Positions 12,883 to 23,399 of a DNA stretch of 64,000 bases are shown here, piece after piece. The stretch is from NCBI GenBank assembly GCA_015143295.1, contig CM026554.1, positions 51,768,627 through 51,832,626 on the forward strand, read 5' to 3'. Origin of the DNA: Tetracentron sinense (lineage: Eukaryota; Streptophyta; Magnoliopsida; Trochodendrales; Trochodendraceae). Numbering within the stretch: the stretch's first letter is position 1; each line of letters starts with the position of its first letter. The notes beneath the pieces were generated by a model that saw only the letters and a list, made by a program, of their open reading frames with translations, did not search any database and was not told where the DNA came from. Position numbers and translations under genes: made by a program.

Positions 12883-13104
12883 AGATGCTGAGGAAGTGTG
12901 TTGTGTGTGTGTGCTCATCCTTTTAGTCCCACATCGGTAACCGATGTCCTCCCCTTGTGGCTTATAAGGTTCCTCCCTCTTTGCAAGTGACTGGCCCTTT
13001 TGTAATGATGCGTTGGACCCAAGTCTCGTAAACCCATGTGTTGGCTAATTGTGTGTGTTTATAATTTGCCTAACCAAAATATTAAAAAAATTAGATGCTG
13101 AGGA
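12883..13104 (+). mobile_element. Short retroposon-like insert carrying an snRNA-type promoter (USE + TATA)
   Basis: A 12-bp direct repeat (agatgctgagga, 12883-12894 and 13093-13104) flanks an insert of about 198 bp that ends in an A-rich tract (aaaatattaaaaaaatt), as expected of a retroposed copy. Inside, 12926-12936 is gtcccacatcg, an exact match to the plant U-snRNA upstream sequence element. A tataag box at 12963 follows after 26 bp, the shorter spacing associated with RNA polymerase III U6/7SL-type promoters. No known small RNA sequence follows. The same USE-like word also occurs in plant repeats and LTR ends, so activity is unproven. Confidence 0.55.
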
Positions 13105-13567
13105 TCGCTCAAACCTATGCCTCCATTGCTATTTTGTAAAACCTACTAGGGAAAGTGTAAATCTAATTGCAAAGTTTAAATAATTTTTGGTATACAGCCT
13201 ACAAATACCAATTATTACTCATTAATCTTAAGTTTTTTGTTTATATATTTATTTGGAAACTCTTATAAATTTAAAATTATAAAAATTTATCTCCATATTA
13301 TAATATCATTATTCTAAATGTTAAAAATTTAGAGAAGAATGTAAGGTTAAAATTTAAAAATTACAATCATGCCGGTACTAACACCATAACTTAAGATGTT
13401 GACATAAAGATGATATATTTTTTTTTTGAGGAAAGACATAAAGATGATATTAATGTCGGCATAAAGATGATAATATTAGTACGCTTGTGATGACCTAACT
13501 TAAGACGTGGGCATAAAGCTACTAATATCTATATCTATAATTATTTTTAATTAATGTTGATATATAT

Positions 13568-13735
13568 ATATTTTTTTTTTGTGAACTCAATTATACCGCA
13601 AGGCAAAGACAAGGGAATACTCACACCACTCAAGCAAACACACACACACTACACACATGCAGCCCATGTAAGCTTCACCCTAGATTTCCTCAAAAGAGGT
13701 ACCAACCGGTTGAGGCACTAAGGAACTTATATCTA
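13568..13735 (-). mobile_element. SINE-like retroposon, reverse strand
   Basis: On the minus strand the element begins gttccttagtgcctcaaccg, resembling a tRNA-type A box, and ends in a T-rich/A-rich tail (poly-T on the plus strand at 13568-13580). It is bracketed by a long direct repeat, 'tatctataattatttttaat' plus following bases, at about 13,528 and 13,730. That repeat is longer than a usual SINE target duplication. No convincing B box was found. Confidence 0.45.
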
Positions 13736-13805
13736 TAATTATTTTTAATTAATGTTGATATAACTAGGATTAAGATTGAAGCTTAAGACGTTAGCATAAA
13801 GCTAA

Positions 13806-13925
13806 TAATATCTACTAGCAGGTGACACGTGCGATGCACGTGAGAGCGAGGGGAAGGAGTTAACCACAGTTAATAGTAGTTAAAAGGGACACGTGTTAAC
13901 TCGTGGGTGCGATTGAACTCTCCTA
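13806..13925. repeat. Partial MITE with G-box palindromes
   Basis: This segment shares the phrases gttaatag, ggacacgtgtt and gtgggtgcgattgaa with the left end of the foldback element at 24,173-24,437, in reverse orientation. Only one half of the element is visible. It carries two or three CACGTG cores and lies about 0.7 kb upstream of the phosphatase gene. Confidence 0.5.
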
Positions 13926-14535
13926 GAATTTGCTATGATTCTATTCTTTAAATAAATAAGGGGTTGTTTTGGAATTATAGTAAAACATTAACACATTAAA
14001 GTAAAACATTGAATCAAAATTTTGTTTTATATAAGAGTAGTTTGGGAATTTTGGAAAAATTAGGTTACGTCTCCTCTCACATTATAATAGTAATAATAAT
14101 AAAGATAAAGATATCTAAATTATTTTTAATTAATATTAAAGTAATTAGGATTAATATTGAAGCTGAGTGGCTAACGAAGTGGTAGTGGGGGTTCAGGAGG
14201 GCGCAGCAGCTCATTCATTATCTTTCTACATCACCGTTTTTTTTTTTTTTTTTCTTTCATGTAGGTCTCCTTCCGAGCCCGAGGTAACTGGGGAGCCTTG
14301 GCCTTGAAATTCCACTCATTCTTTGCTATTTAAGACATATTGACCACCAAAATTTACAACAAACAAAGAACATTTCCTTAAATTTCAGGGTATTTATGTC
14401 TTTTGGTACTTTTTTTTTTTTCTTATTTTACCAGCACTGATCTATATTTGATTCAAAATTCAAACTCACCACCGATCTTAAGGGAGGCTGATTTCAATCC
14501 ATAACTATCGGAGTATTAGTGGAATCTTCTTTCTT

Positions 14536-14543
14536 GAATATTC
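14536..14543. promoter_or_regulatory. P1BS-type PHR1 site (GAATATTC) in the phosphatase promoter
   Basis: GAATATTC matches the GNATATNC consensus bound by PHR1-type MYB factors in phosphate-starvation genes. It lies about 65 bp upstream of the TATA box of a purple acid phosphatase, a common target class. A match to this short consensus is expected by chance every few kilobases in AT-rich DNA. Confidence 0.45.
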
Positions 14544-14600
14544 TAAAATTCTTGTTGCACAACTCATAAACTATTGACTGGAAATTCTGGGACTCCTCTT

Positions 14601-14609
14601 CATATATAT
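14601..14609 (+). promoter_or_regulatory. TATA box of the purple acid phosphatase gene
   Basis: Catatatat lies about 30-35 bp upstream of a probable start near 14,635. Next come a short leader exon ending at 14,703 and the donor GTAAGTT. The position relative to the leader intron supports the call. Confidence 0.55.
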
Positions 14610-14703
14610 CATTCTAAGCTAAGATAAGAAACTCAAACAGAAAAGAACTTCACTTGCTTTCTGCAAATGAACACAAGCATTCCATTTCTTGTTGTTGCTT
14701 GAA

Positions 14704-15411
14704 GTAAGTTAGGGTTTGATTTTTTTTTTTTTAGTACTTTTTGTTTTCATTATTGTTGATCTTTTGGTCCACCTTGAGAGCCCAGTTCTTCTTAGAGGTC
14801 ATTTCTATTTCTTCTCTGTTATTAGTGTAAATCTTATATATATATATATATAATATAAATTTTCAGATACCCAGGTGCTTTTTTCTTTCATATTATGATT
14901 TATGTAGTATAATATAATTTTTCAGATACCCAGTTGCTTATAATCAGTTACTTTTGACACCCAGTTGCTTTTTTCTTTCATATAATGATTTATGTAGTAA
15001 GAGCTGTAGATTAAGCTAGTATTTGAGGTTTCTGAAAACCTCTTTTGATTAGTTTTTATTTTTCCTGGAAGGAATTTATGTATAGTCTTAGTACTGTATA
15101 AATTATGTGGATAAGTGGCAATAGTTGAATCAATAATTTTTTTTTATCATGGTCACATGGATCTCATTTCTTTAATCTTTATCGTTTTGTTTATGGGAAG
15201 AGAGAAAATCCAATACTTTACTGTTTTTTAGGTTGATTTGCTTTTGATGTTTTCTTTGTCATTTCCACAAAGTAAACCAACTCAGCAACACACATGTAAT
15301 TTGCTTGTTCTTATGTTTGCTTATACTAATGTGATCTGTTTTTGAAGTTGGAAGTTGGTTTCAGAGTTTGAATTTGAAATTCTTTTATATTTCTTTTGTT
15401 GGTTGATTGCA
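14704..15411 (+). other. Leader (5' UTR) intron of the phosphatase gene
   Basis: The donor GTAAGTT starts at 14,704. The acceptor ttgattgcag ends at 15,412, about ten bases before the ATG pair. The intron is T-rich (typical of plants) and contains a (TA)n run near 14,838 and the repeated phrase 'cagatacccag'. Leader introns often raise expression in plants; that is inference here. Confidence 0.55.
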
Positions 15412-15421
15412 GATTTTGGGT

Positions 15422-18400
15422 ATGATGAAGTTCTTTAGGTTGATTTTGCTGGCAACTTTTTTGGCTCTTGCAAGCCTTGAGGGGACGAGGTCACACGGGG
15501 AGCAGCCTCTCTCACAAATTGCTATTCATGAGGCAACATTTGCTCTTCATGATCTGGCTTATATCAAAGCCTCTCCGACAATTCTTGGATTGAGGGTAAC
15601 CTTCAATTGCACTGTGCTTGTAGTCTATTTTCTGGTATTCCTTTTTTCCTTCATACTGAAATCATCAGGAGTAGTATAGTAACTAGAAAGGTAGCCAATG
15701 TGTTATTGTCCCACATATAAAATTTGGGAAGCATGGTTTCCTGTGAATTAAACTAATGGCCAATGCTTTGCTTAAGGTATGTTTCCGGACTGACAAAGGA
15801 TCTCTTCATTGTTTCAGGGGCAAAACACAGAATGGTTGACTGTAAAATATAGCTCTCCAAACCCTTCCAATGATGATTGGATTGGAGTATTTTCTCCCGC
15901 GAATTTCAGGTCAATTGGTTCACTACATGTCGTTGCAATTTAAGATAGAAAATAATGACTACCTTGTACATAAAATATGCATTTGATAGGAAATTTGAAA
16001 TGCTTATTGATGACTTTTAGCTCGAAATTTTTTACTGTATTTTTTAATTTTAATGTTCTTGATATAATAGAAAGTATCAAATTGGATTACAGTGCTTCCA
16101 TCTGTGCCGCTGAAAATAAGAAAGTTTATCCTCCAGTATTGTGTACTGCACCTATTAAGGTTTGTGCCTGCACTGCCTTGCCCCGTGTTCACCCTACAAT
16201 TCTGTTCAGATGCAAAACTATCTAGTGGTTGTATTCTTACTGTTGGAATCTAACAGGCTGCTTTGGTTTAAAGCGTAGAAAGAGCTTACAACTGTGAAAT
16301 TGAACTATCATGTTTCACTTGCAGTACCAATTTGCAAACTACTCCAATTCAGACTACAAAGACGCGGGAAAAGGATCATTGCAGCTTCAGTTGATCAACC
16401 AGAGAGCGGACTTCTCTTTTGCATTATTTTCGGGTGGACTCTCAAATGTACGCTTCCACGTGTTTTGTTTATATGTATATGTGTGTGTGTGTGCGTGCGT
16501 GCATGTGTGTGTGCAAATATATATATATATAGTGAGAGAGAAAGAGAGAGAAATGCCAAAGGTTTTTAGCACAAGAGAGTAGGTTTTGATTGCTATTGAA
16601 AGGAATTAGTTTTATCTTCTTCTGGTATGTAGTCAAAATTAGTTTCTAAAGGTGGTTCAGATACGCTGACCGTACTCAGTTTGTGATGATTCCAATGCTT
16701 TGTTATATATCTAGTTTGGATCTGTTTCCAGAATTGGAAATGTTTGCAATTGTCAGGAATTTTGTATATGCTTTTTCAGAAGTATATTTCTTTTTCTCTA
16801 GAGAGAGAGAGAGTGAGATTTCTAATTACTCCCAGGGAAAATAGCAGGCTTCTACTGTTGTATATGATAAATTGTACTTTTAAGAATCTCACAATTATAA
16901 TAGGATTTAACTAATATCCCTGCCTTTGTTTTAGTGTTATGTGTCTGTAATTTATCGTTGACAAGCAATATTTTTCTTTTTTTTCACACACACACACACA
17001 CATATATATACCAAATTTTTTTTAAAGGATTGTGTTCCTTTCTGCATTTCCACTTTGATCAGCACTCACTGCAATTTAAATGTTTTCCTGAAAAAAAAAA
17101 CAGCCAAAGCTGATTGCGGTATCAAATACAGTAGTCTTTGCAAATCCAAAGGCACCAGTTTACCCACGCTTAGCCCAAGGGAAGACATGGAATGAAGTAA
17201 GGAATTTTCTCTGTTGTTTTTACATTGCATTTGGCACTACTGAATCCAGTATTGTTGTGAAGAGCTTGTGTTATATTATACCTTTGAATGTGTATTCCAA
17301 CACAAATTCTAGATTTAACTTTTTTTATTTTTTCTCAGATGGCGTAGTGCCTTTCTATTACACACAAGAGGAAACTGCTTTTATGTTATTTTATTTCTCT
17401 TTGATTTTGTCTGGGGCTAATGATTTGTTGAAGACATGATCATCTTCTCATGCTATATTGTTTATTTAATACTCAGATGTCTGTAACTTGGACAAGTGGA
17501 TATGGGATCAGTGAAGCAGAACCTTTTGTTGAATGGGCTCAAAAAGGAGAAGAACGAATGCGTTCTCCAGCTGGGACATTGACTTTCAACCGTAACAGCA
17601 TGTGTGGTGTGTGATTTTTTATTCTCATAAATCTTGTCTCAAATAATTCAGAAATTGGCTGAAAATGTAGGGCTGTACGACGAATGATCAATCATGTCTT
17701 GTTGATGGGTATCTACATAACCTGCACATGGACACGTGGCTGGGCCACAGCCAGACTTGTATACTTAATATTAGACTCAAAAGACCTCAATAAACCTGAA
17801 AGCATGAAAATTGTGATATGGTATATAAAAAATAGTTGAAATTAAGAGACAAAGAATAAGAAGATTTATCCGAATATGCATGTGTCTAACATGAATAGAA
17901 ACGAGATCTTTGACATGACCAAAATTCAGAAAATGGAGTTTCCTTGTTACATAGATCATCATCATCAATTGCTTTGTCCCAAATACTTGGGGTTGGCAAC
18001 ATGAATGACAAATCTGTTTTGCCATCCGTTCTACTAAAATCCATGACTTTGTTGAATGGGAGTTATGGAATCTTTTCTCACCATCTCCTTTCACATCATT
18101 TCTGGCCTTTCCCTCACCCTTTTTAGAGCCTTTAAATTGCACCGATTCACTTATATAGACAAGTTCCCTAAATAAGTATTGATTGATGCACATAAATAGA
18201 ATAAGGATAGCAAGATGCATTAACATTTAGTAGATACATCATATACAAAGTAAATGTAAATATAAAACCAAGAAGTGTTGTTTCGTTGTAAGCTGAAGTG
18301 TAAAGAGTTCGTGCAATTGAGGAAGATTGGGATGGATTTGAGCTTCTTATATATTTGGGAGCATTATCCTCTGATGACTTCTATAGGTGGAGTACTTTGA

Positions 18401-21400
18401 TTTAAGAGTTTGAATCCAACTTTAAGGGCGTTTTGCCTGCAGGGATACAGGTCTCTTGTACTGGACACTGGAATAGGTCCTATTCGTAAGGCGTGCTTAT
18501 TATCGAAATATGTGCAAATTCACCTTTTTGTTTAAAGCACATCTCTTACCCATATTCCCTGAAAAGCCAAAACAATGGCTAAGCTCTTATCCTGGTTTTA
18601 CTTGATCCAGGACAGAGCTACACCTGCAGCATAGCAAGACTATTCCTAAGAGTGTTCATCCAATTTGTATAGCTTGTAATCTATACTTATTGAATTCCTA
18701 TGTTAAATTGAAGTTTCACATGTATTTAAATCCTTTCATATTACCTCAATTGCATCTTGTGAATATATTCTGCTGGTGATTTACAGAATAGTGACAGAAA
18801 TCCTTACGTGAAAGCAAGGACAAAAGGATAATGACCTATAGACAATGTACATCGTTCTTTATTCAATTAAACCTTATTATTAACTGTCATCTTTGATTGC
18901 AGAAACGCATGGGACTGAACAGGGATTGCTTTTTTTTTTTTATTACAGTGGGGCTTGTGATTACTGGTTAATTTGTCCATATTTTTTTTTGTGGGAAGAA
19001 AATCACTGTAGGTCAAATCTCTGGAAATGTTCATGGTTTAACTTCTTATGGCAGTTAACACCTTTTCTTCAATGTCCATATACAGGTCCACCAGCAAGAA
19101 CAGTGGGGTGGCGTGATCCTGGATTCATACATACAAGTTTTCTAAAGGATTTGTGGCCCAATTCAATGTATGTAGTTTTTCTGCTCATAGATGAAATTTT
19201 TTGTTCGTAGCTCTGTGCAATCTCTTCTAGCATTCATCATTCTAATTTTTCTGCGCATTCAAGAAACAAAAAGTGTAATATTTATAATTAACTGGGCTAC
19301 TATTATGTAAACCAACTTTGATTTTAGTTTTTTATTTTTTAAAACTCAACTCCAAATGTATGTTTTTATTTATTTTATTTGGACTAGGATCTGGTAATTT
19401 AACAAGGATTGTGGAATTTTTAGAACAGAACTTCTGGTAGAACCAACTCGGCAACTCCGAATGTGAAACACTATTGTAAATTTTCATATTCTTACCTTCT
19501 CCTACAATGAAACTTGTAACACCAACCCCATTCCAAAATACCCAACAAGCATTAGCTTCTCTAGGAAAATGAGATTTTATTTAATAAGAAGTGAAATGTC
19601 TGAGTAGACTAGATCAAGGATATCATAGCATTCCTTGTCGTTTTAGTTGATTTATACACCAGAAGGAATTTCTAGTTATAATGAGTTTTAGAGCATCAAA
19701 CTCTTCCGGGCACAAGTTGGTGCCTTTGGGAGGAGCGGAAGAAAAGGGTTTTCATGAATTAAACTCTCCTGTGAGACCCAATTTGGATGTTAATCACGAA
19801 ACGTATCCTTGCTTGGTGTGCCATTAGGAGGGAGTTTGATCTTCTTGATGCGATGAAACTTATTATGGGATAGTGTCTAGTTCTTTTTGTGGGGTTCACC
19901 TGAACTGGGAAGTGGGAGGGCATGGTAAGGGGCAGTAGGAGCCTTGTTCGCTGTGGACACTCTTGCCTCACGCACGTAGCGCTCTTTCGTGTGATTGCTT
20001 TGTTTGCTTTCCTTGCTAGTTAGCAAGATTGTTCTGTGGGCTCCTTTTTGCATTGTTGTATAGCTGGTTCACTTCTTTGTAAATTTTCTCCCGTACTTTT
20101 CTCTCTCTCTCTCTCATATACATATTTCTCTTCACATAAAAAAAAAAAAGAGAGCTTTGTAGCATCTAGTCCATTAAAACTACAAGAGAGAGTCCATGTT
20201 AGTGTGAGTGATTGGATTGGGAGCAACAATGTAAAGAGTGTGGGCATCAAAAAATGCATTTTATATATTTGCTGGTAAAATACAGAACTGATACATATTT
20301 AGTGATTGTGGTCAGAGATAAGATAATAACTAGATTAAAAAATGACCAAAAAAATATAAACTTGGTCAGGTGTGTTTGGTGGACCATGGCTACATTAGTT
20401 GGCAGGAAATAGGGCTAGGAAGCGGGCAGGAGTGGTACACGAAGTGGATCGGTGCTTCCATAATTCAATGATAAAGCAATTCATTTTCTGTCGTTAAACA
20501 ATGCACCAAATACAATAGTTCATGTATGGTTTTCTTCAAGTAGGGTTCAATTTGAAATGTGACTATTCCAATAAAATTTGAGTCGGACCATGAGAAGTGA
20601 TTCGTAAATCAGTGGACTAACATCAGGTTACTTACAGCTTAACATTACATATTGCTGATGCAGGTATACCTACAGGCTGGGGCATAAATTTTTCAACGGT
20701 ACATATGTATGGAGTAAGACATACCACTTCAGGGCATCTCCTTATCCTGGTCAAGACTCTTTGCAACACGTGGTCATTTTTGGTGATATGGGAAAGGTGT
20801 GAAATCTTTTGGCAAACTCTAGCATGCACATTCAGGTGTAATCCTGCTTTGCTCAATATGATGGTCATGGATTAAAGAACCATCCAATATAATACCTATT
20901 GTATCTTTTACAATAATGAACCAAATATAAAACTGTATATGATTATATGCTTAGAAATCCCATTTTATGGCTACAAAATGAAAAGTTATATTTATATTAT
21001 TACTATATGTACATGGTCATATTGATGTTATAGACATATTATTTAATTCTTTCATATCCATTTCATTTAATTTATTCTTTTTCACCAGTTACTTTGCTTT
21101 ACAACAATATTCATATCTTGTGTACAGATGCATACCTGATATATATGGGATGAAATATATTGGTTTCTGTAGAGGCTGTGATGTGCTCCACTACAAATTG
21201 CACATCATGGCTCTGTTTTCTCTTCGATTTTATTAAGCCTGATCTTAACCATTACATAGGTGCAGCTTCTGATATATTTTCTTATTCCTTTTTCTTTTAT
21301 ATCTTTCAGGCTGAAGCTGATGGTTCCAATCAAAATAATAATTTCCAGCCTGGCTCCCTTAACACCACAAAGCAGCTTATTCAAGACCTAGGGAATATTG

Positions 21401-22614
21401 ATATAGTCTTCCATATTGGAGATTTATGTTATGCAAACGGATACCTTTCACAGTGGGATCAGTTTACTTCACAGGTTGAGCCCATTGCCTCGACTGTACC
21501 TTACATGGTTGCAAGGTTTGTCTTATTTACTTACACTACTTGTTGGAGCGTGTAGTCCACGTCTTCTGGTACATCTTAAACAGCATTTGGTTATTTGTCC
21601 TTACAGTGGTAACCACGAGCGTGACTGGCCTGGAACAGGATCCTTCTATGGGAATATTGATTCAGGTGGAGAATGTGGTGTCCTAGCCGAGACCATGTTT
21701 TATGTTCCTGCTGAGAACAGGGATAAGTTCTGGTAAGTGGTATTACGATATTGAGAAACAAGTCAATAAATTTTGGTGTGGTTTGGTATATGTGCGTGTC
21801 TGAGTAAATGTGTATATATATGTATGTATGTACGTATACTAATACAGGTCAGTATGAGTTATGACCACATCATAAATTGTAGCACCAAAAAAAGAAGCAA
21901 TCAAAAAGCATCCCACCTACATAGTTATTTTCTCTGTTTCTTGTTCTTAGATTCACAAGGTATCTGACTAGAACATTATTATCCCTTCTTTCTCCAGGTA
22001 TTCCACAGACTATGGCATGTTCCACTTCTGCATTGCCGACACGGAACATGACTGGAGAGAGGGCACGGAGCAATACAAGTTCATCGAGCACTGCCTAGCA
22101 TCAGCTGATAGGCAAAAGCAGCCATGGCTGATCTTCCTTGCGCATCGGGTACTGGGTTATTCTTCCAATGGCTTTTATGCTGAACAAGGATCATTTGAAG
22201 AACCAATGGGAAGAGAGAGCCTTCAAGGGCTTTGGCAGAAATACAAGGTCGACATTGCTGTCTATGGCCATGTTCACAACTATGAAAGGACATGTCCTAT
22301 CTACCAGGTACTCCTACAACTTTTATGAAATGGTGAAGCTTTACACTGTTCATGTTTCTTTGTTGCATTTGCACCAATCTTGAAGTCAATTCACAAAATT
22401 ATTATGTTTTAAAGGCATGTTTAATTGTATGGATTTTTCTGTCCTTTGCATACTATGAATCAGTCCAATGATCAAAAACTTGCTCTTGAGTTGAAACTTG
22501 CCCAAAGGTTCAAGGAAATCTACTAAGCCTGATAGAAAAATCAATGAAGTTGTGGTAAATCAGACAGATCAATGAGAAAGCTCAAGAGTTTATAGGGTAA
22601 ATTTTTGATATTTG

Positions 22615-22658
<44 letters not shown>

Positions 22659-23280
22659 TCAAAAAGATATGGACAATAATATTTGATAAATAAATAGCTA
22701 TTTTTACCAGCCCCAAACAACCACACTGCCACCACAACCAACTATAGTTTTCATGGCGCAAGAATATGGGCTTGAAAATGTGATTTGGAGCCATTTCCAA
22801 GTTTGAGGCATACTCTTGACTTTTCGTTAGTTGGCTTTTTTCAGGGCACAAGTATAGTACTTTTATTTGGTGGAACATTCAATCTCTTACAAATGAAATG
22901 TGTATCAGATAGCATCAGCTATTCTGCACCTTGTAAAGTAACATTCTAACTGTTGTTCTGTTCTGTTGTTGCAGCATATTTGTACAAATGAAGAGAAGTC
23001 ATACTATCAGGGTTCCTTGAATGGTACCATTCATGTAGTTGCTGGGGGTGGAGGTGCTAGCCTCGCAGAGTTTACCCCACTCCAAACCAAATGGAGTCTT
23101 TTCAAGGACCATGACTTTGGATTCATAAAACTTACAGCATTTGATCATTCAAACCTGCTCTTTGAGTATAAGAAAAGCAGCGATGGGAAGGTCTATGACT
23201 CGTTTAGAATTTCACGGGATTACCGCGACATCTTGGCCTGCACTGTCGATAATTGCCCAAGAACTACCTTGGCTTCTTGA
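15422..23280 (+). CDS. PAP27: Purple acid phosphatase, PAP27/PAP1 type (metallophosphatase)
   Basis: Predicted secreted metallophosphoesterase. Exons: 15422-15595, 15818-15909, 16093-16159, 16325-16447, 17104-17196, 17477-17606, 19086-19167, 20664-20796, 21310-21515, 21607-21732, 21998-22307, 22975-23280. All borders are GT/AG and phases agree, giving 613 residues, close to Arabidopsis PAP27. Residues 1-27 form a signal peptide (MMKFFRLILLATFLALAS...). A fibronectin-III-like domain precedes the catalytic domain. GPPARTVGWRDPGF is typical of this subgroup. Metal-ligand motifs are all present: GDMG (D295), GDLCY (D336, Y339), GNHE (N369), LAH (H458), GHVHNYER (H500, H502). The histidine pair that normally follows the VxxH motif is not evident (NGFYAEQ instead), which fits the 'probable inactive' label given to this subgroup. 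Start: two adjacent ATGs, 15422 chosen. Substrate unknown. Confidence 0.9.
16483..16513 (+). repeat. (GT)n microsatellite
   Basis: A GT-rich run with a few GC steps in the phosphatase intron after exon 4, followed by short TA and GA runs up to about 16,550. Confidence 0.8.
17944..18140 (-). mobile_element. RTE-type LINE 3'-end relic
   Basis: On the minus strand the segment ends 'gttgccaaccccaag', then tttgggacaaag, followed by a GAT-repeat tail (gatgatgatgatc). This is the hallmark 3' end of plant RTE LINEs. Upstream, decayed coding sequence (LVERMAKQICHSC, frame broken) resembles the end of the RTE ORF. It lies in phosphatase intron 6. Confidence 0.55.
22615..22658 (+). repeat. Compound microsatellite (TA)n(GA)n
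   Basis: A TA run of about 24 bp is followed directly by a GA run of about 20 bp in the last phosphatase intron. Confidence 0.9.
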
Positions 23281-23370
23281 TATGGAAATAGCGGAAATCT
23301 TGTCAATAAGGACTTATTGTTGAATTTTACTTCATGGGGTGGCCCTATTGGATGTTCCCACTTCAAAAAA

Positions 23371-23376
23371 AATAAA
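23371..23376 (+). terminator. Poly(A) signal AATAAA of the phosphatase gene
   Basis: The AATAAA lies 91 bases after the stop codon in an otherwise T-rich 3' region, a usual distance for a plant near-upstream element. Confidence 0.5.
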
Positions 23377-23399
23377 GTAGGCAAAATCTTGTGTATTGG

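Noticed and set aside
13806-13870. Short CACGTG-containing repeats considered as a CRISPR-like or regulatory array
   Set aside because: Irregular spacing, no conserved repeat length, and a clear match to MITE ends. CRISPR is not expected in a plant nuclear genome.
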